A stretch of DNA of 64,000 bases from Acinetobacter sp. C26M (GTDB lineage Bacteria > Pseudomonadota > Gammaproteobacteria > Pseudomonadales > Moraxellaceae): the NCBI RefSeq assembly GCF_023702675.1, contig NZ_CP098478.1:1240001-1304000 (forward strand). Direction: 5' to 3'. This document shows positions 56,152-64,000 of this stretch, in pieces. A model generated the notes under the pieces. The model searched no databases. It was not told where the DNA came from and saw only the letters and a program-made list of their open reading frames with translations. How positions within the stretch are numbered: position 1 is the first letter of the stretch; every line of letters begins with the position of its first letter. A program made the translations under genes and the position numbers.

Positions 56152-57135
56152 TTAAGCTTGTTGGATACCCGCAACAAGCCAATCTTGTTGTGAGCCAGCA
56201 GGCTTCACAAAATGCCAGATTTCAGCGAATGGTTGAGGCAAGCTGTTTAAGTCTTCGCTGACAGTACCTGTAAAGCGTACGCTAACAAGGTATTGACCAT
56301 TTTCAGTCGTGCTTTCAACAACCATTGCATTGAGGTTACTGAATTCCGCAACGTCTTGGTCTTGGTTCGCCATAATGTCGCTATACATTGAATTATAAAG
56401 TTCAGGTGTCAAATAACGACGAATTTCTTCAACATTGCTTGCACTGTTTACCGACTGAATGTGATTAAAACGTTGACGTGCAATACGTAAGAATGCAGCA
56501 GGTTCTGTACCATCTGGTAATTGGTTACCACTACTCATTGATGCAGCACCAAATGGTGCTTGAGGTGCCGCAGCACCGCCACCTACAGATTGACCAAAGA
56601 TATTGGTGTTATCAGTCGCTTGACGTGCAGCAGGCTGAGGTGGAGTTTGACGGCCAAAGTTATTTTGACCGCCATTGTTTGGAGCGTATGGATTATTGGC
56701 TGCTAATTTTTTTTTTGCGCCTAATTTGCGGAAAACAAAGAAGGCGATCGCAGCAGCAAGAAGTACCCAAAGCCAGCCAGGAATGCCACCTTTTTCTTCT
56801 TGTTGTTGCGCTTGTTGAGTTGCTTGTTGCTCAGTTGCAGTTGGGTTCTGTTGTTTATCATCTGCCAATGCATTTGCTGCAACAGCACCGACTGCAGCAC
56901 CTGCGACACCCGCAGCAACCATTGTACCAACACCTGGACCAGATCTTTGTGGTGCAGTTTGTTGTTGAGGTGCTGGAGCTGCTTGACGTGATGGTTGGTA
57001 AGATTGGCTAGATGAACTAGATCTGCTCATGCCATGGCTTTTACCGCCACCTGCACGTTTTGCTTCCGCAAGTGGTGCAGCAACCAAAGTTGCCATTAAA
57101 AGAGCTGCCATCAAGCCGCGCTGGTGTACTTGCAT
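56152..57135 (-). CDS. Tim44-like domain membrane protein
   Basis: 327 residues: signal peptide or first helix (LMAALLMATLVAAPLAEA), a Ser/Gln/Pro-rich linker, a helix IPGWLWVLLAAAIAFFVF near residues 118-135, another Gln/Asn/Pro-rich stretch, and a C-terminal Tim44-like domain (about 205-327; FLRIARQRFNHIQSVNSASNVEEIRRYLTPELY region). Such proteins are common in proteobacteria; the function is not known. Confidence 0.85.
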   Translation of the reverse strand: MQVHQRGLMAALLMATLVAAPLAEAKRAGGGKSHGMSRSSSSSQSYQPSRQAAPAPQQQTAPQRSGPGVGTMVAAGVAGAAVGAVAANALADDKQQNPTATEQQATQQAQQQEEKGGIPGWLWVLLAAAIAFFVFRKLGAKKKLAANNPYAPNNGGQNNFGRQTPPQPAARQATDNTNIFGQSVGGGAAAPQAPFGAASMSSGNQLPDGTEPAAFLRIARQRFNHIQSVNSASNVEEIRRYLTPELYNSMYSDIMANQDQDVAEFSNLNAMVVESTTENGQYLVSVRFTGTVSEDLNSLPQPFAEIWHFVKPAGSQQDWLVAGIQQA

Positions 57136-57230
57136 CGAAAATTCCTATTTAAATCCAATTTGTAAATGTATTTATGAAGGTATTTCGATGTAATTTCAAC
57201 TAGAAAAGTATGTTTTTTTATGTCAAGCGA

Positions 57231-58619
57231 TTAGCCTAATTCATCACTCAACTGCATAGCCTCTGTCAGAGCCTCATGTAAACGTGCTACCGCAATGATT
57301 TGCACGCCTTCAATGGATTTCTGTGGTGCATTGCCTCGCGGTAGAATCACATACTTAAAGCCATGTTTTGCAGCTTCTTTTAGGCGTTCTTGACCATTGG
57401 GTACTGGGCGAATTTCACCTGAGAGTCCAACTTCACCGAAAACCGCTAATTGTTGTGGTAAGGCTTTACCTCTCAAACTGGATGCACAAGCAAGTAAAAC
57501 GGCTAAGTCAGAACCTGTCTCGGTAATTTTTAAGCCACCCACCACATTGACATATACGTCTTGCCCTGAGGTTTGTACGCCACCATGACGATGCATAACA
57601 GCCAGTAGCATATTCAAACGGTTTTGTTCCAAACCGAGGGCTACACGACGGGGTTGACCATGAGCATCATCAACCAGTGCCTGTACTTCGACCAGTAGTG
57701 GGCGAGTTCCTTCGCGACTAATCATCACAATAGAACCCGGAATCGCTTCATCATAACGGCTCAGGAAAATTGCCGAAGGATTCGCGACTTCACGTAGACC
57801 TTTATCGGTCATGCCAAATACGCCAAGTTCATTGACTGCACCAAAACGGTTCTTGACGGCACGAATCATACGATAGCGAGAATCTGATTGACCTTCAAAA
57901 TACAGTACACAATCAACCATATGTTCTAAAACACGTGGACCTGCCAGTGAGCCTTCTTTGGTGACGTGACCGACAATAAATAAGGCTGTACCACTATTCT
58001 TGGCGAAACGAGTCAGTAAGGCTGCGGATTCACGGATCTGTGAAACACCACCAGGCGCAGATTGTAAGGTTTCGGTATATAAGGTTTGGATCGAGTCGAG
58101 AATGGCCACCACTGGACGTTCCTGTGCCAGCACTTCACAAATTCGCTCGACACAGGTTTCTGCCATCACTTTGAGCGAATCCGTTGGGAGGTCTAAACGT
58201 TGGGCACGCAAAGCCACTTGTGATAAAGATTCTTCACCCGTGACATACAGTGCAGTACTTTTCTTACTGGCCATATGTGTTGCGGTTTGCAGCAAAATAG
58301 TCGATTTACCAATACCCGGATCACCGCCAATCAGCACCACTGAACCAATGACTAAACCGCCACCGAGCACACGATCGAATTCGCTAATCCCTGTTGGAAC
58401 ACGGGTTTCATTGGATACTGTGACTTGATTGAGCGTGGTAATACTGGCTGCTTGCCCCGTATAGCCACCTATTTTTGGTTGGCCACGATGGGGTACTGCT
58501 GGCTCAATTCGAACCTCAAGCAGACTATTCCATTCGCCGCATTCAGAACATTGCCCAGCCCATTTGGGATGATCTGCACCACATTGTTCACATCTGTAAA
58601 CGGATTTAATTTTTGCCAT
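57231..58619 (-). CDS. radA: DNA repair protein RadA
   Basis: 462 residues: N-terminal C4 zinc finger (CEQCGADHPKWAGQCSECG), RecA-like ATPase with Walker A GGDPGIGKST near residue 95, the RadA motif VKNRFGAVNELGVF near 257, and a Lon-like C-terminal domain (VGLSGEIRPV near 403). RadA drives branch migration in homologous recombination and supports natural transformation, relevant for Acinetobacter. Confidence 0.97.
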   Translation of the reverse strand: MAKIKSVYRCEQCGADHPKWAGQCSECGEWNSLLEVRIEPAVPHRGQPKIGGYTGQAASITTLNQVTVSNETRVPTGISEFDRVLGGGLVIGSVVLIGGDPGIGKSTILLQTATHMASKKSTALYVTGEESLSQVALRAQRLDLPTDSLKVMAETCVERICEVLAQERPVVAILDSIQTLYTETLQSAPGGVSQIRESAALLTRFAKNSGTALFIVGHVTKEGSLAGPRVLEHMVDCVLYFEGQSDSRYRMIRAVKNRFGAVNELGVFGMTDKGLREVANPSAIFLSRYDEAIPGSIVMISREGTRPLLVEVQALVDDAHGQPRRVALGLEQNRLNMLLAVMHRHGGVQTSGQDVYVNVVGGLKITETGSDLAVLLACASSLRGKALPQQLAVFGEVGLSGEIRPVPNGQERLKEAAKHGFKYVILPRGNAPQKSIEGVQIIAVARLHEALTEAMQLSDELG

Positions 58620-58968
58620 AAGATAAAATTGAAAACTTTCTTAAAATTAGATAAAAAAGAATCAGGACGAAAATTTCTAACAATGCTGATCGTTCTTTAT
58701 AAGGATAAAACAAGAAGACAGTACGGTTTCGTCACTGGTTGGTTAAAGGGAAGTGCTCAGGAAAATAACATGATATACAACTTATAGACAGTGTGTTTTC
58801 AGCATTCATTTTTTTGTTCAATTCACTTTTTCCATGGATGGTGTTGGTGTGTTCACTTATTTATTGTCATAAGATTTTGATCGAATGGCATAGATATTGC
58901 TCATGCTCAGACGAATGAAAATTTAGCAGTGACTATCTTTTCAAAATATATAATAAAGGTTGATGTCT
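58620..58968. promoter_or_regulatory. Divergent radA / AGCS transporter region
   Basis: A 349-bp intergenic region with a sigma-54-like promoter at 58886-58901. No small ORF or terminator is convincing. Confidence 0.45.
58886..58901 (+). promoter_or_regulatory. Candidate sigma-54 promoter for the AGCS transporter
   Basis: TGGCATAGATATTGCT: GG (58887-58888) and GC (58899-58900) separated by exactly 10 bp, with TGGCA and TTGCT elements intact. It would start transcription near 58912, about 57 bp before the start codon. Amino-acid uptake under RpoN control fits nitrogen regulation. Confidence 0.5.
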
Positions 58969-60477
58969 ATGAGTGCAGCAGAAATTGTAAATTGGGTCAA
59001 CGGGATTATCTGGAGCCCAGCGCTGATCTATTTATGTCTAGGTGCTGGTTTATTTTTTTCTATTTTAACTCGGTTTGTACAGGTTCGCCAAATTAAGGAA
59101 ATGGCGAAACTATTGATTAATGGTTCATCCTCCGCACAAGGAATTTCATCATTCCAAGCTTTATCCGTGTCCTTATCTGGACGTGTCGGTGTAGGTAATA
59201 TCGCGGGTGTTGCGGCAGCGATTGGATTTGGTGGTCCTGGTGCAGTTTTTTGGATGTGGTTGGTGGCATTTCTGGGTGCGAGTACCGCTTACGTGGAGTC
59301 GACACTGGGTCAAATTTATAAGGTTGAGTATCAAGGGCAGTATCGTGGTGGTCCTGCATTCTATTTTGATCGAGGATTAGGGCAACGCTGGTTAGGAATT
59401 CTATTTGCAATTGCCGCAATTATTTCCTGTGGTTTATTTCTCCCAGGGATTCAAGCCAATGCTGTAGGGAATGCGTTTACACAGATCACAGGTCAGGGTG
59501 CTATCGTATTTGGTAATGTAGGTACTTATAAATTATTAGCCCTAATCGTAATTGTCTCTCTTTTGGCAATCATTATTTTTGGCGGCATTAAACGTATTGC
59601 TAGATTTGCAGAGTTTGTTGTGCCATTTATGGCGTTGGGTTACATCTTGATGGCTGTCATCATTGTGTGCATGAATATTCAAGAGTTACCTGGCGTGATC
59701 AAACTTATTTTTGATGATGCATTTTCTCCAATGGCAGGGATTGGTGCCGCCATTGGTTGGGGAGTAAAACGTGGTGTTTACTCTAATGAAGCAGGACAAG
59801 GTACGGGACCACATGCCGCAGCTGCCGCAGAAGTGCAACATCCTGCACAGCAAGGTTTTGTCCAAGCCTTCTCGATTTATGTCGATACTTTATTTGTATG
59901 TTCCGCTACGGCGTTTATGATTTTGATTACTGGCATGTATAACGTACAGGGTACCTTAGAAGCAGGGCAGTTTATCGTACAAAATGTTGCGTCTGGCACT
60001 GAAATAGGCTCACCTGCATTTACTCAAATGGCAGTTAGCACAGTGTTTGGTGGTTTTGGTCAGATCTTTGTTGCGCTAGCCGTATTCTTCTTTGCCTTTA
60101 CCACGATTGTGGCCTATTACTATATTGCTGAAACCAATATTACCTATCTCAGCTATATCACTAAAACACCATCATTACTGTTCATCACCAAATGTTTCAT
60201 TATGATTTCTGTGGCCTATGGCGTGCTTAGTGCAACAGGATATATTTGGGGCATTGGTGATATCGGTGTAGGGCTGATGGCATGGATTAATATTATCGGT
60301 ATTATTGTGACCTATTTTATTTGGAAACCAACCATTAAAGCGCTGCGAGACTATGAAGAACAGCAAAAAGCTGGTGTAAAAGAGTTCATATTTGATCCAA
60401 TTAAATTGGGTATTCGTAATGCGACTTTCTGGGAAGATCGTCTCAAAAACAAACAGAAACAATCATCTAATGATTGA
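58969..60477 (+). CDS. Alanine/glycine:cation symporter (AGCS family)
   Basis: About 502 residues and about 11 helices. AGCS motifs: LSVSLSGRVGVGNIAGVAAAI near residue 70, GGPGAVFWMW, and GWGVKRGVYSNEAGQGTGPHAAAAA near residue 265. It imports alanine or glycine with sodium. ATGs at 58963 and 58969 are both in frame; AAAGG is best spaced for 58969. Confidence 0.93.
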   Translation: MSAAEIVNWVNGIIWSPALIYLCLGAGLFFSILTRFVQVRQIKEMAKLLINGSSSAQGISSFQALSVSLSGRVGVGNIAGVAAAIGFGGPGAVFWMWLVAFLGASTAYVESTLGQIYKVEYQGQYRGGPAFYFDRGLGQRWLGILFAIAAIISCGLFLPGIQANAVGNAFTQITGQGAIVFGNVGTYKLLALIVIVSLLAIIIFGGIKRIARFAEFVVPFMALGYILMAVIIVCMNIQELPGVIKLIFDDAFSPMAGIGAAIGWGVKRGVYSNEAGQGTGPHAAAAAEVQHPAQQGFVQAFSIYVDTLFVCSATAFMILITGMYNVQGTLEAGQFIVQNVASGTEIGSPAFTQMAVSTVFGGFGQIFVALAVFFFAFTTIVAYYYIAETNITYLSYITKTPSLLFITKCFIMISVAYGVLSATGYIWGIGDIGVGLMAWINIIGIIVTYFIWKPTIKALRDYEEQQKAGVKEFIFDPIKLGIRNATFWEDRLKNKQKQSSND

Positions 60478-60504
60478 ATTATAAATTAATATTTTTATCG
60501 CTAG

Positions 60505-60539
60505 AAAAAGAAGTGGCGCTCGTTGTCACTTCTTTTTTT
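60505..60539 (+). terminator. Terminator of the AGCS transporter
   Basis: AAAAAGAAGTG (60505-60515) pairs with CACTTCTTTTT (60527-60537), followed by T's. Confidence 0.85.
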
Positions 60540-60591
60540 ATAATTCCTTTTTATGGCGCCTGAGTTGTCCTTATAAGTTCATTGTATTGTT

Positions 60592-60620
60592 TTGACCTTG
60601 TGCGTATGATCGAATTCAAT
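60592..60620 (+). promoter_or_regulatory. Possible sigma-70 promoter of cycA
   Basis: TTGACC (60592-60597), 17-bp spacer, TTCAAT (60615-60620). The -35 is good and the -10 matches at four of six positions. It lies 150 bp upstream of the start. Confidence 0.35.
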
Positions 60621-60769
60621 TGTATTTAACTTGAAGAATACAGGTAAAAATTACTTAGCTAAAGTGAGCCAAAATATAGATGGCGGAAAAAGATACCGAA
60701 AATGGTACGAAGCTTTATTGAGCGCTGACTTTGGTTAATGGACTAAAAACACTGGAGAGTTTTTGTAAA

Positions 60770-62182
60770 ATGTCGAATCAAAATCTGAGTGAGGCTGCTG
60801 AACAAAGCGGACTTCACCGTAGTCTATCTAATCGACATCTGCAGTTGATTGCGATTGGCGGTGCAATCGGAACAGGGTTGTTCATGGGATCTGGTAAAAC
60901 CATTAGTTTAGCCGGACCATCAATTCTATTTATTTACATGACCATTGGTTTGATGGTGTTCTTTGTAATGCGTGCATTAGGTGAACTCTTACTATCAAAC
61001 TTAAACTATAAATCTTTTATCGATTTATCGACGGATTTAATTGGCCCTTGGGCTGGTTATTTTGTCGGATGGACCTACTGGCTGTGTTGGGTCACGATTG
61101 GTATCGCAGATTTATCCGCCATTATTTACTATCTGGAATTCTTTAATGGAGGCGAGTCATTTACACCATTAGGTGGTTTACTGATCAGTACAGTTGCAAT
61201 CTTATTCGTACTTGGCTTGAACTTGGTCACTGTTAAATTATTCGGTGAAATGGAGTTCTGGTTTGCGATGGTTAAAATCACAGCGATTATTGTCTTAATC
61301 GCTGTTGGTCTATGGATGATCTTTACAGGATTTACCAGCACTACTGGTACAGTGGCAAGTGTATCTAACCTTTGGACACATGGTGGTATGTTCCCTAAAG
61401 GTTTAGATGGTTTCTTGGCGGGTTTCCAGATTGCAATTTTCGCCTTTGTCGGTGTGGAGTTGGTGGGTACAACTGCTGCTGAAACACAAGATCCGAAACG
61501 TAATCTACCGAAAGCAATTAACTCGATTCCAATTCGTATCATTATTTTCTATGTATTGGCATTGTTCGTGGTGATGTGTGTGACACCTTGGGATCAAATT
61601 AATCCTAAAGTCAGTCCATTCGTAAATATCTTCTCACAAGCGGGTATTGCTTCTGCGGCAATCATTATGAACTTGGTGGTGTTGTCGTCAGTAATGTCAT
61701 CAATGAACAGTGGTGTATTCTCAACCAGTCGTATGTTGTTTGGCTTATCAGGAGATCAACAAGCACCAAAACTATTTGCGAAGCTTTCTAAATCTGCTGT
61801 ACCTGCAAAAGCATTAATCTTCTCTTCTATCTGTATCTTCATTGGTGCATTTGTTCAGTTTGTTTATAAATTACAAACAGGAACCAATGATGAAGTGACG
61901 GCATTTACTTTAGCAACAACGCTATCAACGATTTTATTCATCTGTGTATGGATGATTATTATGTGGAGTTATATCAACTACCGTAGAAATCGTCCTGAAT
62001 TGCATGCGCAATCAACGTTTAAATTGCCTGGTGGTGTGTTTACTTGTTGGGTGGTGATTATCTTCTTCCTTGCAACGATTTACTTCCTTGCATTGGATGA
62101 AACCACCTTAGAATCATTGAAGGTGAGTCCAATTTGGTTTGTTATCTTGGCAATTGGTTATTTCTTCTATAAGAAAAAGTAA
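60770..62182 (+). CDS. cycA: D-serine/D-alanine/glycine permease CycA
   Basis: 470 residues, the same length as E. coli CycA, 12 helices. APC-family opening LHRSLSNRHLQLIAIGGAIGTGLFMGSGK near residues 14-42, VELVGTTAAETQDPKRNLPKAINSIP near residue 225. The frame opens at 60731, but ATG 60770 (MSNQNLSE) fits the family start and follows GGAG. Neighbouring AGCS carriage of alanine/glycine suggests a shared amino-acid uptake theme. Confidence 0.85.
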   Translation: MSNQNLSEAAEQSGLHRSLSNRHLQLIAIGGAIGTGLFMGSGKTISLAGPSILFIYMTIGLMVFFVMRALGELLLSNLNYKSFIDLSTDLIGPWAGYFVGWTYWLCWVTIGIADLSAIIYYLEFFNGGESFTPLGGLLISTVAILFVLGLNLVTVKLFGEMEFWFAMVKITAIIVLIAVGLWMIFTGFTSTTGTVASVSNLWTHGGMFPKGLDGFLAGFQIAIFAFVGVELVGTTAAETQDPKRNLPKAINSIPIRIIIFYVLALFVVMCVTPWDQINPKVSPFVNIFSQAGIASAAIIMNLVVLSSVMSSMNSGVFSTSRMLFGLSGDQQAPKLFAKLSKSAVPAKALIFSSICIFIGAFVQFVYKLQTGTNDEVTAFTLATTLSTILFICVWMIIMWSYINYRRNRPELHAQSTFKLPGGVFTCWVVIIFFLATIYFLALDETTLESLKVSPIWFVILAIGYFFYKKK

Positions 62183-62203
62183 CGATTGCACCAAGATGCT
62201 CAG

Positions 62204-62234
62204 AACGTCGACCTTAAAGTCGGCGTTTTTTTAT
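62204..62234 (+). terminator. Terminator of cycA
   Basis: AACGTCGAC (62204-62212) pairs with GTCGGCGTT (62219-62227) with a wobble, loop CTTAAA, then a run of T's. Confidence 0.85.
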
Positions 62235-62322
62235 GGTTATTGTTTGATTCATTCAAGTTTAGACTTTAGCCAATCTGATGATCACGCTATACTGCTCCGA
62301 ATTGTAAAAGTTAGGTGCACAG

Positions 62323-62550
62323 ATGCTTAAAGTCATTTGTTCTATCAGTGTATTGCTGAGCAGCGTTATTTTAACTGCATGTGGTCAGTCAGGCGCATTG
62401 CAATTACCGTCTGATCAAAACCATGACAAACGCGCAAAATATCTGCTTTATAAAAATGAAGCGACACCATCTACAGTCAAAGCTGAAGAAGCTAAAGTAG
62501 AAGATAAGGCAATATCATCCTCGACTCAATCACAGACCATCTCACCTTAA
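62323..62550 (+). CDS. lptM: Small lipoprotein LptM-like
   Basis: 75 residues with a lipobox LTAC at residues 17-20 and the family motif CGQSGALQLP right after it (as in E. coli LptM/YifL, C-G-Q-x-G-x-L-x-L-P). LptM assists oxidative maturation of the LptDE translocon. It lies immediately upstream of lysA, the classical location for this gene. The tail is Glu/Ser/Thr-rich and disordered. Confidence 0.8.
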   Translation: MLKVICSISVLLSSVILTACGQSGALQLPSDQNHDKRAKYLLYKNEATPSTVKAEEAKVEDKAISSSTQSQTISP

Positions 62551-62572
62551 GTTTGTAAATAAGGACATCTTC

Positions 62573-63823
62573 ATGAGTTTCACTCGCATTAATGGAGTAT
62601 TGCACGCTGAGCAATGTTCACTGGATCAGCTCGCGCAGCAATACGGCACGCCTTTATATGTTTATTCAAAAGCAACTTTTGAAAAGCATTATTTGGATAT
62701 GCACCGTGCTTTTGATTTTATTGATCATCAAATCTGTTTTGCAGTGAAGTCGAACTCAAATTTAGCTGTTCTGAGTGTATTGGCAAAGGTGGGTGCAGGT
62801 TTTGATATCGTGACTGGTGGAGAGCTGGCACGTGTACTTGCAGCAGGTGGTGAACCTTCGAAAATCGTATTTTCTGGTTTAGGTAAATCTGAAGCAGATA
62901 TTGAAAAAGCCTTAAATGTTGGGATTGCTTGTTTTAATGTCGAATCACATGCTGAATTAGATCGGATTCAAAAAGTTGCAGCAAAACTTGGTAAAAAAGC
63001 ACCAATTTCGTTACGTGTAAACCCAGATGTAGATGCCAAAACCCATCCTTATATCTCAACAGGTTTAAAGGAAAACAAGTTCGGTATTCCAAGCGATACA
63101 GTCGATGAAACTTATCAATATGCTGCTTCATTACCAAATCTTGAGATTGTTGGTATTGACTGTCATATTGGTTCGCAGTTGACAGAAACCAAGCCTTTTG
63201 TCGATGCACTTGATCGTGTGATCTTGATGATTGAGCAGTTGAAAAGCTTGGGCATCAACCTCAAACATATTGATATTGGTGGTGGTTTGGGTGTTCGTTA
63301 TAAAGATGAAACGCCGCCAAGTGTTGAGGAATATGCCAATTCGATGCGTCCAGCATTAGAAAAATTGGGTCTCAAAGTATATATGGAGCCGGGGCGTAGT
63401 ATTTCTGCCAATGCAGGTGCATTATTGACCAAGGTTGATCTATTAAAACCGACCAATCATCGTAACTTCGCCATTATTGATGCGGCAATGAATGACTTAA
63501 TTCGCCCTGCTTTATATGAAGCGTGGATGGATATTCAATCTGTTAATTCAAATACTGACGTTGAAGTGAAAACTTGGGATTTGGTCGGTGCCATTTGCGA
63601 AACTGGTGATTTCTTGGGTAAAGAACGTGATTTAGCGCTTCAAGAAAATGATGTATTGGCTGTGTTAGGTGCTGGTGCTTATGGTTTTGTAATGAGTTCT
63701 AACTACAATACCCGTGGTCGTGCTGCTGAAGTTATGGTCAGTGGTGATAAAGCCTATTTAATTCGTGAACGTGAAACCATAGAATCACTCTGGGAAAAAG
63801 AGCGTTTGTTGCCTGAGGAGTAA
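62573..63823 (+). CDS. lysA: Diaminopimelate decarboxylase
   Basis: 416 residues of the fold-type III PLP family: PLP lysine in ICFAVKSNSNLAVL near residue 60, GGGLGVRY near residue 237, MEPGRSISANAG near 275, and the C-terminal active-site Cys in GAICETGDFLG near 345. It makes lysine from meso-diaminopimelate. It lies 7 bp before dapF, giving the usual lptM-lysA-dapF order. Confidence 0.97.
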   Translation: MSFTRINGVLHAEQCSLDQLAQQYGTPLYVYSKATFEKHYLDMHRAFDFIDHQICFAVKSNSNLAVLSVLAKVGAGFDIVTGGELARVLAAGGEPSKIVFSGLGKSEADIEKALNVGIACFNVESHAELDRIQKVAAKLGKKAPISLRVNPDVDAKTHPYISTGLKENKFGIPSDTVDETYQYAASLPNLEIVGIDCHIGSQLTETKPFVDALDRVILMIEQLKSLGINLKHIDIGGGLGVRYKDETPPSVEEYANSMRPALEKLGLKVYMEPGRSISANAGALLTKVDLLKPTNHRNFAIIDAAMNDLIRPALYEAWMDIQSVNSNTDVEVKTWDLVGAICETGDFLGKERDLALQENDVLAVLGAGAYGFVMSSNYNTRGRAAEVMVSGDKAYLIRERETIESLWEKERLLPEE

Positions 63824-63829
63824 ATTAAG

Positions 63830-64000
63830 ATGTATTTAGAATTTACCAAAATGCATGGTTTGGGCAATGATTTTATGGTCGTTGACCTTGTGACCCAACG
63901 AGCTTATTTAGATACGGTCACGATTCAGCGTTTAGCGGATCGTCACTTTGGTGTCGGTTTTGATCAACTATTGATTGTTGAACCACCTGATTTACCAGAT
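63830..64000 (+). CDS. dapF: Diaminopimelate epimerase, N-terminal part
   Basis: 57 codons are visible before the window ends. The start [15 protein letters not shown] is the family hallmark, and [16 protein letters not shown] follows. GAGGAG (63815-63820), within the end of lysA, is the ribosome site. It converts LL- to meso-diaminopimelate. The catalytic cysteines lie beyond the window. Confidence 0.95.
   Translation, partial: MYLEFTKMHGLGNDFMVVDLVTQRAYLDTVTIQRLADRHFGVGFDQLLIVEPPDLPD

Noticed and set aside
58425..58787. 120-residue rightward ORF at the radA start
   Set aside because: Its first part is antisense to radA and its second part runs through the promoter region; composition not gene-like.
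1..64000. CRISPR arrays, insertion sequences, prophage genes, rRNA and tRNA
   Set aside because: None seen on reading both strands; no transposase, regularly spaced repeats or tRNA cloverleaf recognised.

Overview
The window is chromosomal DNA of an Acinetobacter-type gammaproteobacterium. This rests on low-to-moderate GC, the single Acinetobacter-style type VI secretion (T6SS) cluster with the genus-specific accessory protein AsaA, the sulfur-storing family 2A encapsulin operon known from this genus, and a glutaminase with a C-terminal STAS domain. The species cannot be fixed from the sequence alone.

Layout. 1-19923: T6SS locus in two divergent blocks. tssH-tssA-tssK-tssL run leftward (tssL cut by the window edge). 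asaA-tssB-tssC-hcp-tssE-tssF-tssG-(475-aa membrane protein)-tssM-tagF-(OmpA-like protein)-PAAR run rightward. A strong hairpin terminator sits just after hcp. 19924-20384: non-coding stretch with a near-consensus sigma-54 promoter, a short terminator-ended transcript (candidate small RNA) and two NtrC-like dyads, followed by molybdate import modABC (20385-22469, with a short ModC). 22464-23734: RcnR-type metal sensor and a His-rich cation diffusion facilitator, divergently transcribed across a recognisable operator. 23781-26923: chromate transporter, LysR regulator, LysE exporter.

26970-35584 is a sulfur block. A leftward operon encodes a rhodanese, a serine acetyltransferase, an encapsulin shell and its cysteine desulfurase cargo. 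The divergent tauABCD operon imports and desulfonates taurine. Together they suggest sulfur scavenging coupled to cysteine synthesis and sulfur storage in a protein compartment. 35850-41516: AraC regulator, a neutral ceramidase-like enzyme, an FAD-linked aldonolactone oxidase and a PLP enzyme; the first three are bracketed by related intergenic repeats. 41573-47424: housekeeping and envelope genes (FadL porin, UspA, peptide deformylase, glutaminase-STAS, small unknowns).

47697-49886 is a markedly AT-rich insert between glsA and metH. It holds an SMC/ABC-type ATPase followed by a DUF4435 (TOPRIM-like) protein, an arrangement resembling the PARIS (AriA-AriB) and OLD-type anti-phage systems. The ATPase is split into two reading frames at a run of six A's; removing one A would restore a single ORF. 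49925-64000: metH, a PiT phosphate transporter behind a Pho box, a Tim44-domain protein, radA, an AGCS amino-acid/sodium symporter behind a second sigma-54-like promoter, cycA, and an lptM-like lipoprotein with lysA and the start of dapF.

The most interesting items are the AT-rich defence-like module with its split ATPase, the sigma-54 small-RNA candidate with NtrC-like sites, and the encapsulin/taurine sulfur block. All functional calls are from reading the sequence; no database search was run.
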